Below are positions 33,734 through 46,026 of a stretch of DNA of 64,000 nucleotides, one piece after another (the first letter of the stretch is position 1; the number at the start of each line of letters is the position of its first letter). This DNA is from Scedosporium boydii (Eukaryota > Ascomycota > Sordariomycetes > Microascales > Microascaceae): the NCBI GenBank assembly GCA_002221725.1, contig NJFT01000185.1, forward strand, positions 17,096 through 81,095, written 5' to 3'. The translations under genes were made by a program, and so were the position numbers. The notes beneath the pieces were generated by a model. It did no database searches and was not told where the DNA came from. It saw nothing but the letters and a program-made list of their open reading frames with translations.

Positions 33734-34161
33734 GACGAGGCATTCTTAAGTCAGAATATTGTCAGGGTTGTGAACCGTGGAGGCAGCTGAGTGAGCGTAA
33801 TGTCTGAGTAGCGGTGTATGTCTGGAAATAAGTAGGATAGAATGCAATTGTCAAGAAGAGCTGATCACACGTGAAATGAAATCGTAAGGTATGGCGGAAT
33901 TAGAGCCATCAAGTGGATGAAACATGGGTTGAAACGGTACAGACACCTTCTGTGGCAGGATTTTAGGGAGATGGTCGTCTTGTGCCTGATAGCAACGGCA
34001 GTCATGACATTTTACTAGACTGGTTGGCCTTTTCGCTATATAAACTTGACATACACAGAGGTATATATAGTGCCAATCAGAGGCCGGCACGACAAACAAA
34101 AACCAAGGAATTCCATATTACAAGGTAATGCCAAAAGTCCCAGGATTATCAGCGATGCTAC

Positions 34162-34753
34162 TTATGAGTATCTGCTAATAGCCGAAGTGAGAGTCGTTGA
34201 AAGGTTATTGGCCGCAGTAGTGAGGTCGCCTGATTTGGTTGGGACAATCGCGTTAGCGACAAAAGAGAGACGCTGCAGTTAAGCTTTCAGTTAGCTATAT
34301 CCTACTGTAGCTTCTCAAGATAGAGCAACACTTACACCGAAAACGTCTTCAAAAGCTCGCAAGAGGACTGCTGTTGGTTCCGCAAAGGAAAACTGTTCCA
34401 AAATACTTGCTTTGCTGGTGAGGGTTGTAAGGAGGGCCTCATATGTCTGGACAAGCTCATGGAAAGCTTCAGAGACAGCGTCAGAAGGGGCACCGAGCAG
34501 TACGGATTGCATCTCCTCCATTTGGGGTATAAGTGCTTCCCCAGTAGGGGTAGCCTTGGCGAAGCCATCGGTGATTTGCTCGAAGATGTCAGTTATGGTG
34601 CCGAGACTAGTACCATAGTGGTTATGGAATGGAGTTTTTGACCCCAAAGATCATGATAGCATTGATAATAGAAAGGGATTGTACCAGGTCCTGGAGGGCC
34701 ACTCCCTGCTGTGTTATCTCCTTGAGACTCTTGACTATTGTGTCGGAAGCCAT
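34162..34753 (-). pseudogene. HsbA/UVI-1-like helical protein gene with a frameshift
   Basis: From ATG 34753 the frame reads SDTIVKSLKEITQQG, VALQDLVQSLSIINAIMIFG, matching the start of the hydrophobic-surface-binding/UVI-1-like family. It then needs a one-base shift in a G4 or A5 run at about 34633-34646 to continue as TPFHNHYGTSLGTITDIFEQ and AFHELVQTYEALLTTLTSK. A normal intron (34335-34273) joins FEDVFG to RLSFVANAIVPTKSG and a TAA at 34164-34162. No splice alternative restores the frame. Unlike most relatives there is no signal peptide. The gene is either recently broken or carries a sequencing error in a homopolymer, since everything else is well preserved. Confidence 0.6.
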
Positions 34754-35106
34754 GGCAGCGACTGTGGACTGGAAGGTAACTGATGATTAGAGACGAGCCG
34801 GGTTGGAAGAAAGAAGTTGGGTTAACAGAAGGTAGAAGAGATGGCAATAGGACAGAAGATGATGAGGTTAAAGTTTGCAAGCGTATGGCAATGCTAGGAA
34901 CATGAGGCAGATTTTATTCGATGGACAGAAAATGCTGACCTCAATCTATAGATGGTACCCTTCGAGGAAATGCCCCCTTTCTTTGTGGTGGTCAGATAAA
35001 TTGCCATCTGTCCCTCGCCGCTCCTATCGGACTCCCATTGCAGTTTAAGTGGGGTGCTCCTCAGTTAAGACATGGAGGCATACTCAGCTAAGCCCGAGCT
35101 GGGTGG
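34754..35106. other. Head-to-head spacer
   Basis: Between the HsbA-like gene (minus) and the ipa-like gene (plus). A CT-rich leader precedes the former. Nothing else is recognised; an upstream exon of the ipa-like gene could be hidden here. Confidence 0.4.
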
Positions 35107-36795
35107 ATGCAGCTTGAAGAAAGACAAAAAAGCAGAGATCGCCTTAGTGAGATCGTCATGGTGAGAGTGATAGGTATCGCGGCACGGACGGCAGCAGCCG
35201 AGGATCATATATCGTCCCTACGCGAGGATTCGGCCTACTTTGCTGCGGAGCTTCTCGATTACAAGGAACACAGGCAAGAGATGATGAAGGATACTTTGAA
35301 CCGTGAGCATCCGGTCTTCAGAATGGATCACGAAAATTCCTTCTGGAGTCGAGTGCATGGCAACATTCTTGTGGAGGCATATCTTAGCCTCGAGCTATTC
35401 TCCGAGCTGTATCAACAAGCCCAGCTTCTTCAGGCGCTTCGCGAGAAATACAAAAGCGAGCTGTCTCCGTCAAAGGACTTGCCCGACGAGTACCTCGAAG
35501 CCCTTCTGAAATTCCGCTACTACCTCAGCCAGGCATCCAAGGGACCCCTCAACCAGCTCAGGCACACCGTCGTGTCTTCTCCACCGATGCGCAAATTCTT
35601 CGTCCGCCTGCCGCCGCCTCAGGGCGAACTGGCCAAGATCCAAATCCAATCCAAGCCTGGCGTCAAGAAGACCAAGGCCCAGAGTGACCTCATCTGGCTG
35701 CTCAGCACTTTGTGGGAAGACGACTACGGCTTGTTCCTCATGCGTCTTCCGGCGATGGTAGACGAGCTGGAGCGCGTCATACGAGCCGAGCCCGAGGCGC
35801 TAGAGCTGGTCTCATCGAGAATCGCCGCCATCATCTCGGACCTCTCCATCATCTCCCAGTGCATGGGGCAGCTTGAGCTTTACCAACCTTGGGCGGCGAA
35901 CTTTGAGCAGGCCGCCACTGAGAACAAGACTGAGATAAAGGAAGATTATCGCGTGGGCAAGGACCCATGGGCCCATATCCTATCGGCGTTCGGCGAAAAA
36001 AACTTGCTGCAGCGTGCTGTCGGCCTCGGGGCATCCACCGAGGGCAGATTCGCGTATCCCGTGAAGAAGCAGCGGACCAAGGGCAACGTGGAGACGTTAT
36101 GGCGGTCAGAGGCGAACCTCGACGCGTTTTGGGAGTGCGTCGACAACTTGATGCACGACAAAGCCGGGAACCTGGAAGGGTTGGCCCTGAGAGGTCTTTT
36201 GTCGCAGGCACGAGGTTTGCAACGTACCCCTAAATGGGTCCGGCCGGCAAAACAGGATGCACGTGCACGGCAACCACCAGCTAATCCTCATATACTGCTC
36301 GAGCCCCTTTCAAACCTGTACTTTAATGCATCCGAGGGCAGGAAGGGTCGCCCTGCGCCGGAAGCCGCCGCGAAGGTTAAGGTAAAGACTAGGGGCATGC
36401 CGTAGCCGCAGGGCGACAACTCAACCGTCACTCCCGTCGGAACAGCCACAGACCTGGCGGATGACCACCAACCTCGGTTTTCGGTTGATCCGCGGGCCTC
36501 CAAAGTGTTCCGAACCCTCTTTTTCAACCCTGGTCTGACGTCCACTCCTGGCGAGGTCTCGTGGAACGATTTCCTGCACGCCATGACTTCGACCGGCTTT
36601 ATAGCGGAAAAACTGTATGGCTCCGCATGGCAGTTTAAGCCTACGAATCTCGATGTCGAAAGGGCAACTTAGTTTCGCGAGCTGCATCCGCGGGGGAAGC
36701 TGTCGTTTACTGTGGCGAGACGGTATGACCGGAGGCTCAACCGGGCGTACGGATGGCTAGGCAGCATGCTTGTTCAAAAGGATAAATCGCGCTGA
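35107..36795 (+). pseudogene. ipa-like protein gene with two in-frame TAG codons
   Basis: From ATG 35107 the frame runs 432 codons to TAG 36403-36405, but coding character continues in the same frame: TATDLADDHQPRFSVDP, VFRTLFFNPG, then SWNDFLHAMTSTGF, GSAWQFKPTN, a second TAG at 36670-36672, then FRELHPRGKLSFTVARRY and RRLNRAYGW to TGA at 36793-36795. This C-terminal block is the conserved end of the fungal ipa family, and its Gly-Ser...Phe...His-x-x-x-Lys layout resembles the HicA/dsRBD-like fold. The N-terminal part is helical and charged. Both stops could come from CAG by one C-to-T change. Alternatives: a genuine shorter protein ending at 36405, or stop readthrough. No introns were needed. 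Confidence 0.65.
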
Positions 36796-38191
36796 ATATA
36801 CGAAGGTACTCGCCGCCGTTCGAAGGGACCATTACTCGTTATCATCTCCGATCTCGGTACTAACGAACGTTTATGCGGAGGGGCTCAAGGTGACTGAATG
36901 TAGTCCTAGATCGTCGAGGTAGGAAAAAAACAATTTAACTTGACCCTTAACTTTGAGCTTCGCACTCACTCTCTGCCTACAGTCGCATTTGAGGGAGGAG
37001 CAATGCAAAAGACCGACCAGACCTTGGCTTTTGTCCTTTGTGCTCAACTGGGATCGCCAATTTCAGTCTAGGATCCCGACTGTGTTAGCTACCACCCCTT
37101 CCCGAATCCAGTCACTCTCATCTCATCGATGCTCGGGATCATCATATTCGTGACAGCCGTGATGCTTGGGAAACTATTTTCATGAACTAACTGGCTTTGA
37201 TAATTATATCGGTGGTGTTCCTCGGCCGTCTTCTAATCCTATGAGCTAATCTCCCGAGGTTTATCTTGAGCCCTGCATTGTCCTACTTCGAACACATAAT
37301 ATTCCCTTTTGCGACCATTTTATTAGGCGTACCTGTACGTAGAGCCCCTCCGGTATCGCAATTGAAAAAGAATGGACTGATGGTGGGGACAAGTTAGGGA
37401 GGGCAATAGGAGTCTTCCAGTAGGGACCTACTTGGGGCTAAGCAAGCTGAGTAGTGAAGCTGGGCAAAAGACAGGGGCAAAGAGGAGCTCTGCAATAGAG
37501 GCGGTAGGGCACTATTACTCGAAGACTCGAGTAGGCCATAATGAAGGGATTCCCAGGAGGAATCAAGAGGAGATGAATCAGTGATTAATGACACTCCAAT
37601 ACTACACTGCCTTTGGCTATGCCTGCTTTATTGCTGCCCCGTAGTCTTTGAGACGACCGCCTTTACACAACGGTACCACGCTTCTTGTTAGTCGCCTCGG
37701 AGTTAATTATTTCCAAGGCTAGTTTCAAATCCACTGGTCCCTACGTGACTACCGAGTCACCAGCCCATCTCGTGCCGTTTCCGTAGCATGGCCCAGCGAA
37801 ATATTATGAGATTGATCAGGTTCTATATGTCAATTAAAAAGACTGATGTTAAGGTTCTCGGTCACCTTCAGGCCTTGGCTGCGTTATACATAGGATTTGA
37901 CCATTCGGCCAAGAATCGAGCAACATGCCGCTCTTCCATAAGCCGGCCAGGGTTATCGCCCAAGCCTGGTGAAAGAATATATGGCTGGCATTTGTCGAGA
38001 TCTGTGGGCATAATTCAATGAGTGATGAATCGACGATGGGTGAGATAGTCACTCAGCTTACCGGGGTTTATCCGGATTCTGCCTCTTATCTCAGGTTCAC
38101 AACGAGTGCTATGTTTACTACCTGGCGTGGTTAGCCGCCGAGGTTGTTCCACGGTTGGGTTGGGTCATCAAAGCAAAACCAGCAGCCGATC
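36796..38191. other. Gene-poor 1.4 kb
   Basis: No recognised coding sequence. Promoter of the APH-fold gene is presumed in the last few hundred bases. Confidence 0.4.
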
Positions 38192-40144
38192 ATGGCTTCC
38201 GCTCGTGAGGAGGTAAGAAGCACACTGGCTGTGATTGAAAGCCTTCAGCTACCGCATCCCTCGAATCTGTTACTCTCTTCGTTTGTCTCCGAGGCGCTCG
38301 ATCCTCTCGTGGCAGCCCGCTACGTTAAGGATAGACTCTCGACGGACGGAGGTTGTTCCCTAGTTTCCGATTGGGTCTACATTGTCGAATCGAGTATGTC
38401 TTAGACCTTTGACTATTGCTATTTAAAGCTCGGTTGGTGTGGGGTCGACGTGACGCTAACTTCACCAGTCGCGCTAAATGCCACTCCGCCGCCACAACTG
38501 TCGGCTCGCACCGCCGAGGAAATCACTCGACGCGATGGGCAAAGGTGTTGCGTGAGCGGAAGCGCCGGGAGTCTTCTAGATCCTCTCATCGTTGCTCCTA
38601 TTTTACGTGTTCCTAGAGGATGGTTGACAGAAAAGGTATGTTTGCTTACTCCCTTTGAAGAATAACCAAGCAGCGATCGATGGTGTCAGAACTGGCACTG
38701 ACGCGGCGGGGTTGAAGCGGGAAATTCTCCGTATGCTTCGAGCCTTCTTTAGCCCACCGTACCTCGACTGGTGGCTTGATTACGCCGAAGATCCTGCGAG
38801 AATACCGTCTTTTCGAAACCACTGGTTAATTCGGAAGTCCGTTTCTGTCGCATATGCACGGGGACTCCTCCGGCTCGACAGATTGTTGCCGTCAATGGTC
38901 GAGGTGGGTTGAGCACCTTGATGGCGCTTCAATAGTTCCTATTCGATTTACTCAGCTAATATACTCTTACATAGTACGAGGTTCATCACGTCTTGTTGGG
39001 TCCAGAGGAGCCCATTAACCTGAAGGGATCCTACCCGCTATTAGGCGATCGTTCACGGACTGGCCTTACAAAAGTCGACCCCCGGTTTGTCGGCACCCAT
39101 GCCCGGCTAAGTCGTAGCATGCGGCTTATCGAACTTGCCAGTAAGATAGCGCCAGAGATTCTATCGAAATCACCGGAACAGATAGATGATTCGCTACCTC
39201 CGACGATCCCCCAGGAACCACGAGAGTTTCTATTCCCCGGACTTCAGCGGGGCCAGAATCGCCGCTTCTCTATGGCGAACATCCTAGGCTCCTGTCTTCT
39301 CCCCCTTTGGCTCGTGTTTCCAAACAAGATTCGAGCGATTGCCTATAACGCGTTACGAAATCTCGGAAAATATCTCTACGGGCCCAGCGATTCCTTGTCG
39401 GTCCAGAGGTTGCCGTTTGGCCTTTACTTGAAGTGCCATGGTGATCTTCCACTGTACGATAACGAAAGGAAGGCGTTACAGACAGTCCGCCAGCATACGA
39501 GAATCCCGGTTCCGGCGCCGCTTGATGTGGTTGTGACCACGCCTGAGGATCCGAATGACCCATACTCATTTTCCGCTGGCTACATGCTCATAACCCGGGT
39601 CCCAGGCATTCCGTTATTCTCGTGCCAGGAAATCCTATCCGACGAAGACTTTGAGCACATCGGCTACCAAATGAAGGACTACCTGTCTCAGCTACGAGAC
39701 ATCCCCAAGACGGTCAACCCCGAGATGGCCATCTGCAACACCCTTGGCGAGGCGTGTAGGGACACCCGTATCCGCGGGGACGCGCCCGTTGGGCCCTTTG
39801 TGGATGAAGCCGCTTTCAGCCAAGTCCTTCGTTTCTCGGACGAGCCGAACCGTCGAGGACATAGAATTTTCTTCACGCACGCTGACCTCAACCCACGAAA
39901 TATTCTAGTCGACAGGATCGTTCGTCGGGATGGAAAGCCCGGCTGGCAGATATCCGGAATTGTGGACTGGGAGATGGCGGGCTACTATCCCGAGTACTGG
40001 GACTACACCAAGGCGCTCTTCGAAGGTTTCAGGTGGAGGAAGCGGTATACAAATTGGGTCACTGAGGTGTTCTCTACCTTTGGAGACTATTCCAGAGAGC
40101 TTGACGTTGAAAGGCGAAGTTGGGAATCGGGGGATGGTGTTTGA
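38192..40144 (+). CDS. HNH-like N-terminal region fused to an APH-fold phosphotransferase, 4 exons
   Basis: Exons 38192-38393, 38469-38635, 38718-38903 and 38975-40144 give 574 residues. Residues 85-110 (RRDGQRCCVSGSAG, then LLDPLIVAPILRVP) look like the start of the HNH-type zinc region common in fungal proteins. A middle region ends in YEVHHVLLGPEEPI. The last 270 residues form an aminoglycoside-phosphotransferase-like kinase fold: catalytic loop FFTHADLNPRNILVD with His487, Asp489 and Asn494, and metal-binding VDWEMAGYYPEYWDY with Asp516. Such fungal proteins are common but uncharacterised; a small molecule or a protein could be the phosphate acceptor. The short second exon carries the HNH-like motif. 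The Met at 38192 is used rather than the TTG at 38144. Confidence 0.8.
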
Positions 40145-42133
40145 GGTCTTGAACTGATTCGTTTCCCACGTCATGTTACATAGTCACTTGCAAAATACCC
40201 GGCATCGATAGTTAGCCTTTTATTGTTTGAGTCGATCACCGCCGCGGACATGAAGGGGTGATAGTTAGATTAGTTGTTCAACTTGTTCCAACCTGGGGCA
40301 AAGGATCTGGTGCCAAGGGTACCTCCCGACGTCGGGAGGAAGCGGTATACAGTACGTGTTTCTTCTTTTATGTCATTGCAAGGGCGCAGTGCAATTGCGG
40401 TTCCTCGCAGAGGAAGAGACCCTTGCTAAGCCGAATCTGCCCGAAGCCCTAAGAGGCGATGCGCTCGGAAGTTGAAAACACCCATCCTGACTATCCCACA
40501 TAAGTTATACCGTCGCGGTTCAGTGCCGGCCCATTTGCGGCCCGTACTCACATGGCAACATTCCATTCCATTCCTCCACAGCCGCGGCGATGACATGGAA
40601 TACTCGCCGTATCCCTCGCAAATCCTCGCGGCTCTCGCGGCTCTCGCAGCTAGATTTTGTTTCCCGAGGTACAACACAGAAATGTGCGAGCTCGGGCAAC
40701 ATCTAGCCCCACTAGTTCGACATAGGGAACGCCTGTGTCTTTCCCGAGGACAAATACATCCCGGCTGGGAACTTGCCAGTGCAGGGTGGCTACTATTATC
40801 CGGAGTCTTTTGATACACGAGGCCGGTCTAACCGTCGGACGTATGGATTGAACCGGTTGGTGGTAGAGTCGGGGGGCTTCACAAAACGCCCACATGCTAA
40901 TCAGGCTAAACCTGCCTGGAGGTCCTGCTGGGAGACTGTCGTCCGAGCAGAATTTATCTCTTGTGCCGCATGCTATGCGGATGTGACCTTGACCTCACCA
41001 AGTTGAGCCTACTCCTCCGTGACAGCAAAATTGCCGCTGAACTCATCCACATCCATGAACTCGAAAATCGAGTCGAGAATGATCTGGGTTGATTCATTAT
41101 ATAAACTATGTCGCGAAACCTTGGAACGAATCCTTTTAGGCATCACTTTGACAAAGCCCCAACTCGAGGCTTCGGTTCTCCAATTTAAAGTGATATTGTT
41201 TTGTCAAGTTATCTAACCCCAGCACATGCGGCACAAGGATAGGGCAGGTCTAGCTGCATAGTGATCGAAGGGAAAGGTTGACTTACTAGCTGCCAGATTA
41301 AATTGGCACTTATCCCTCTTTAGGATTTCCCACATTGCTTACGATATTTCAGGATTTTCCTGACAACGTTAATAGAGGCCAGCGATTTCCCTTTCCAGGG
41401 TCCTGGTGAAATGGCGCTTCTGATCAATGGCTCCGGTCGTAGGGAGAAAAAGGGGTTTTGTGCCTGCGGAAACAGACCTCCCAACGACTCCCGATCAGTT
41501 ATTTTTATGGTCTCGAAGGACGTAATTCATTTCCCAGTCACCGCCGCCTTTCTAGGGTGTTCCTGATTCGGGCTAGCTTGCCTCCCGGGCCGAGCACGGA
41601 GTGCTGAGAATAAGGATCGGCATCGTGCCTCGGAAGTGGGGTAAGCGAGTGCTAATAGTTCGCCATCTCCGGGCCGGCGGAGCTCTATCACGGACTTGAT
41701 CTCCAATACCTTGCGTTATCCTACCTTGTTTGGATCGAGCTAAGTAACTAGGCCGTTATGCTTACGGTTCAAGTGGGGACTTTTGAGAGGACCCCATCCC
41801 CAATTCATGGGGTAAGAGGGGTAGCCACCGCCGTGCCAGAGCCGGACGAGTAGTTTCTCATTTCCCAGGCAGTTGGGAGGCTTGGCGGCGGGGTTGTCTA
41901 ACAATACAAAAGGTCCTGCGTTGAACAGAGGACACGGCTATATTTAGCTGTCCTATCATCCATCACTTCTTATCTAGGAGGTCGTTATCGGACCCCACGT
42001 CTCTTATCTCGCCCGTTGAGACGATAAAAGTTTGTACTGCGAGCCTGTGTCGTTTAGGACTTGTTTTGTCCATCTCCATCAAAATCTTGCATCTCATCGT
42101 TACTCAACCTAGATACCTACCTGTGGGAAGAAA
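40145..42133. other. Gene-poor 2 kb
   Basis: No family resemblance in any frame. A small imperfect repeat (GCGGCTCTC units) occurs near 40629-40650. The last part must hold the promoter of the amidase gene. Confidence 0.4.
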
Positions 42134-44173
42134 ATGACTTGGGAGAGTTTGGCCGCCAAGAAAAAGGCAAGTGTCTTGAACGCCATTCCGGCGGAATGGC
42201 GGTTAAAGACAGTTCCCTCTGGAGACTCTGTAATGTCGGTACCCAAGGAGAGCGGCATCCTCAGTCCAGAGGAGTTAACCATCACCGAATCCTCCGCTAC
42301 CGACCTTGTCCGAGACCTCGCTGCCGGAAAGCTTACATCGGTAGCTGTTACAACAGCATTCTGTAAGAGGGCTGCCCTAGCACAGCAGACGGTAAGTTCC
42401 CATTGGCTTCCCGGCGATGAAAACTTTGGACTCCTAAATGTATTCTAAAATCAACAGGTCAACTGCCTCCATGACTTCTTCCCAGACTATGCGCTTGCTA
42501 GGGCAAAATACCTGGATGATTACCTAGCCAAGCACAAGAGACCAATGGGCCCCTTACATGGTTTGCCCGTCTCCCTCAAGGACCAGTGCCGTATCAAAGT
42601 CAGTCCGCATCTCATCTTTCGCTTGCCCGCATTTTCTTCTCTTTTCCCAGACTTAAAAGAAGGAAGGGGGGAAAAAAGCTGACGATGAACTTCAGGGGTT
42701 CGAGACAACAATGGGATACGCCGGGTGGATCGGTAAGACGGATGAGGAGAACTCGGTCCTGGTATCCCTTCTTGAGAACGCGGGTGCAGTGTTCTACGTC
42801 AAGACTAGTGTCCCGCAGAGCTTGATGACATGCGAAACGATAAATAATGTGTTCGGTCGGACTGTGAATCCGCGCAATAAAAACTGGGCCCCCGGAGGTA
42901 GCTCTGGTGGAGAGGGTGCCATTCTGGGCTTCCGAGGAAGCGTGCTCGGCGTGGGAACTGATATTGGTAAGTCAGATATACCATCGACGTTTCATCCCCT
43001 GAGGAATGACGTATGCTCAATGTTGACATCGATATGAATATAGGCGGATCCATCCGTGTACCGGCAGCCTTCAACTTTTTGTACGGCGTTCGTCCCAGCC
43101 ATGGTCGCTTGCCATACGCCAAGATGGCCAACAGCATGGAAGGGCAGGAGACAATTCACAGTGTTTGCGGACCTCTTGGACACTCTGTCGAGGATTTGAG
43201 GCTCCTGATCAAGGCCGTTCTCGCAGAACAGCCATGGAACCTCGATTCCAAAGTGGTGCCTATGCCATGGCGTGGAGCTGAGGAGGACGCGGCCAAGGCA
43301 AAAATCGCATCCGGCGGCTTGACGCTAGGATTTTATTCATGCGACGGCAATGTACGCCCCGCCCTCACCCAGCCTTTCGGTGCAAGTCATTCTTACGTGG
43401 TGTCACTAGGTCGTTCCCCATCCGCCCATCCTTCGAGCGCTCCAAACCGTTGTTGAAAAGTTTAGGGGTGCAGGGCATACCGTTTTGCCTTGGGAACCCT
43501 ACAAGCACCCGTACGCAGTCAACCTCGCAAACAGAGTCTACGCTGCAGATGGCGGAGCTGTGAGTTAATACGAGTCAACTTGGCGACGCGGGCCGTGGAC
43601 TAAGGAGTTGAAACCAGGATATATTCGCAACGCTCAGCCTCTCCGGCGAGCCTCCAATTCCCCACATTGCCGCGCTCGTTGATCCGAACATGAAGAAAGC
43701 CGATCTCAACGAAGTGTGGGACATCCAGCTCGAGAAGTGGGATTACCAGATGGAATACCTCGCTCGGATCCGAGAATTCGAGGCGAGCACGGGACGAGAG
43801 CTTGATGCCATCATCGCGCCCATCACCTGCACTGCCGCCATTCGACATGACCAGTTCAAATACTACGGATACGCAACTGCAATCAACGTCCTCGATTTCA
43901 CCAGTGTCGTTGTCCCTGTCACATTTGCCGACAAGGCCGTCGATATGAAGCCGAGCGATTTCGAACCGTTGACAAAGATTGATGCCGCTGTTCACGCCGA
44001 GTGTAGGTATTTTTATCCTCATATCGTGACACTTTTTCGCTGACATTTAATCACCAGATGATGCCGCCGCGTATCATGGAGCCCCTGCTGCTGTGCAGAT
44101 CATTGGGCGACGCTTTACGGAAGAGAGGATCATGGCCATTGCTGAGGAATTAGGTCGACTCATAAACCAATAG
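42134..44173 (+). CDS. Fungal amidase (acetamidase/fatty-amide-hydrolase type), 7 exons
   Basis: Hydrolyses a carboxamide to acid and ammonia. Exons 42134-42391, 42458-42598, 42696-42966, 43044-43351, 43410-43559, 43618-44002 and 44058-44173 give 542 residues. The amidase-signature triad is complete: Lys127 in LPVSLKDQ, cis-Ser202 in GGSSGGEGA and nucleophile Ser226 in GTDIGGSIRVP; the spacings of 75 and 24 residues equal those of mammalian FAAH. LPWEPYKHPYAVNLANRVYA in exon 5 is typical of AmdS-like enzymes. No signal peptide is seen, so a cytosolic enzyme used in nitrogen scavenging or amide detoxification is likely. Exon 5 was missed in the simple frame reading and was recovered by splicing 43352-43409. 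Confidence 0.9.
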
Positions 44174-44563
44174 TGGAACTTCCGCCTGCGGATATTAGCG
44201 AGTGTCAGGAGGGCTGAGGAAAATGCGACAGGTAGACTGAGTTAAGGCGGATTGTTTAGCGGGCTTGCTCATGTCATGCCGGCCTCGAGATTGGAGAACA
44301 GAGTACTTGGACCAAAGCAATTTTACAAGCTCACGAGGTAGTTTTGGAGGTAGTCCTTTAGCCGTGGAAGAGCCAAGTACGTTGTTATGGAGACAAGGAT
44401 TACATACACCATCACCAGTCTGGCTTGACAAGTTCGCACTCGTATTATCCGGCCGTGAAGCTTTCGGCGTCGTATATCATTAGGATAACCAGAAACTTGG
44501 AAAATCAATGCCCTCAAACCATGAGACCCCGAGACTTAGCGGCAGATTCCGCCCAGACTAATA
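44174..44563. other. Convergent 3' spacer
   Basis: Between the ends of the amidase gene (plus) and the membrane receptor gene (minus). Nothing recognised. Confidence 0.45.
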
Positions 44564-46026
44564 TTAATATTGCCACGCCTCATCTCTTGGCGAACCCAAG
44601 TCCGACCTCGACTTAGGGTGCTCGCTCGGGTCTTTTATCTCGCTGGTGACCTGAACAACAGTTGTAAGCTTGATCTTGTCACTTTCGACGTCCAGAACTT
44701 CGTAGTCTCGCAAGGCTTGGGAGATGTTGGGCTTGTTGTTAGTACTGCGGAGATATCCGCCCTGAGACCTGGCTTTTGAGACGTTTGGACTGCCCAGAAG
44801 GGCGCGCAAGACAGGTATTGATGCGGCGATAATACACACAGCTCCTTCGGCGATTCCGAGGATGTTGAGTGGAGGAGTATGAACTGTACAGAATAGGTTA
44901 GTTTGAGGAGTTAAATGTTCGTCCATGAATTTCCTTTGCGTCACTTACTGAGATCGTTGCTGGTAATGGCTCGCATGGTAATCACCTTTACAATGGACGT
45001 GAGGCCGGCGCTATTTATTATCTTAGAAGGGCTGGGGTGGCTTGGGTTACGGCTCAGCGCCCTTGCCAGAGCCGGGTGGAAGCGATGGACTTACAATACA
45101 CCCAAACTCATGCAGATTAAAAGGCCAATCTGTTCCTTGTAGTTCATGGATTGGCGGGAAATCACCCACCAGGGGATGATGGCAAGAACGATATCGGCGA
45201 GACCAGACCAGACTATGTAGACAAGCAGTTATTTAGCAAGCGCAACCCAAAAGTCAGATAAAGAAGAGCCAAGAGCTCTAACACACCTGATATCCAGCTG
45301 TTGTAGGCAACGATGACCTTTGCATCCCAACATGTCCCCTCCACTTGCGTGTCCCAGACCTTTCTGGGCGGGTTGCACTGTGTCCACATGAAGATGGCAG
45401 CAAGAGTCAAGCCAATATTGACAGTGACAATGATGAACCAAATGAGCCCCTTGATGTTCGCTGATGCGGCGGTCGCAATTCGGAGAAGGGTAATGGCGAA
45501 AGCGGTCTTGCTCCAGGCTGCGGCCCAGATAGACCAGAAGCCCGTCATGTACATGATGAAGAGGGTTTTGGGCCAGTCTGGACTTGTCATGTCGATATCC
45601 CAGCTATGTTTGCCAAAGCCCATAGTGGTGGAGATGGAACCGAAAATGCAGGAGATGAGAATGGTGATCTAGTTCATAACATCGAGATTATTAGGTCAGC
45701 TTGAACTGTTCAAGAATGGGTTCTCTCTTGCAAGTTGAAACGCAACTGATGGAAAGGAGAAGAGCCTCGCATGTTGGAAGTAGTAAGTAGCACTGAGAAC
45801 GTACCCAGGAGGCTCCCATGACATAGTCATCCCACCACAGCCCTCGTTGCCTCGTAATCTTACAGTATACCCTCAGAAAGAAGAAGAACCCCGAAAGGCC
45901 GGCCAGGACCCAGATGACGGCATTGAAGGTGGTAATCAAGTCATCATGAGGGTGGTTATCCTCAGGCGACGAGGAAGTGGTTGTGGTAGTAACCGACACC
46001 TCCGCGGTCGCGGTAGACGAAGCCAT
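44564..46026 (-). CDS. Rhodopsin-like seven-helix membrane protein (Pth11-related), 5 exons
   Basis: Exons 46026-45805, 45668-45287, 45212-45095, 45010-44949 and 44883-44564 give 367 residues. After a Ser/Thr-rich extracellular N-terminus, hydrophobic helices follow in order: FNAVIWVLAGLSGFFFFLRV, the WWDDYVM loop that marks this family, ITILISCIFGSIS, KTLFIMYMTGFWSIWA, GLIWFIIVTVNIGLTLAAI with WTQCNPP, DIVLAIIPWW and ILGIAEGAVCIIAASIPVLR. The cytosolic tail is charged and ends DEAWQY. The conserved extracellular Cys pair (QCNPP and GTCWD) is present. Relatives act as putative receptors of surface or host cues, but no ligand can be named. It may not couple to G proteins in the classical way. 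Confidence 0.85.

Noticed and set aside
34277..34335. Possibility that the HsbA-like gene is intact through an alternative 5' intron
   Set aside because: No GT donor in the first exon has the phase needed by the CTAG acceptor near 34610, and conserved family sequence would be lost.
36953..37594. Short frames downstream of the ipa-like relic
   Set aside because: All under 70 codons, with no family resemblance.
40472..40818. Overlapping plus and minus frames of over 110 codons near a GCGGCTCTC repeat
   Set aside because: Open on both strands because of low stop density in GC-rich DNA; no motif.
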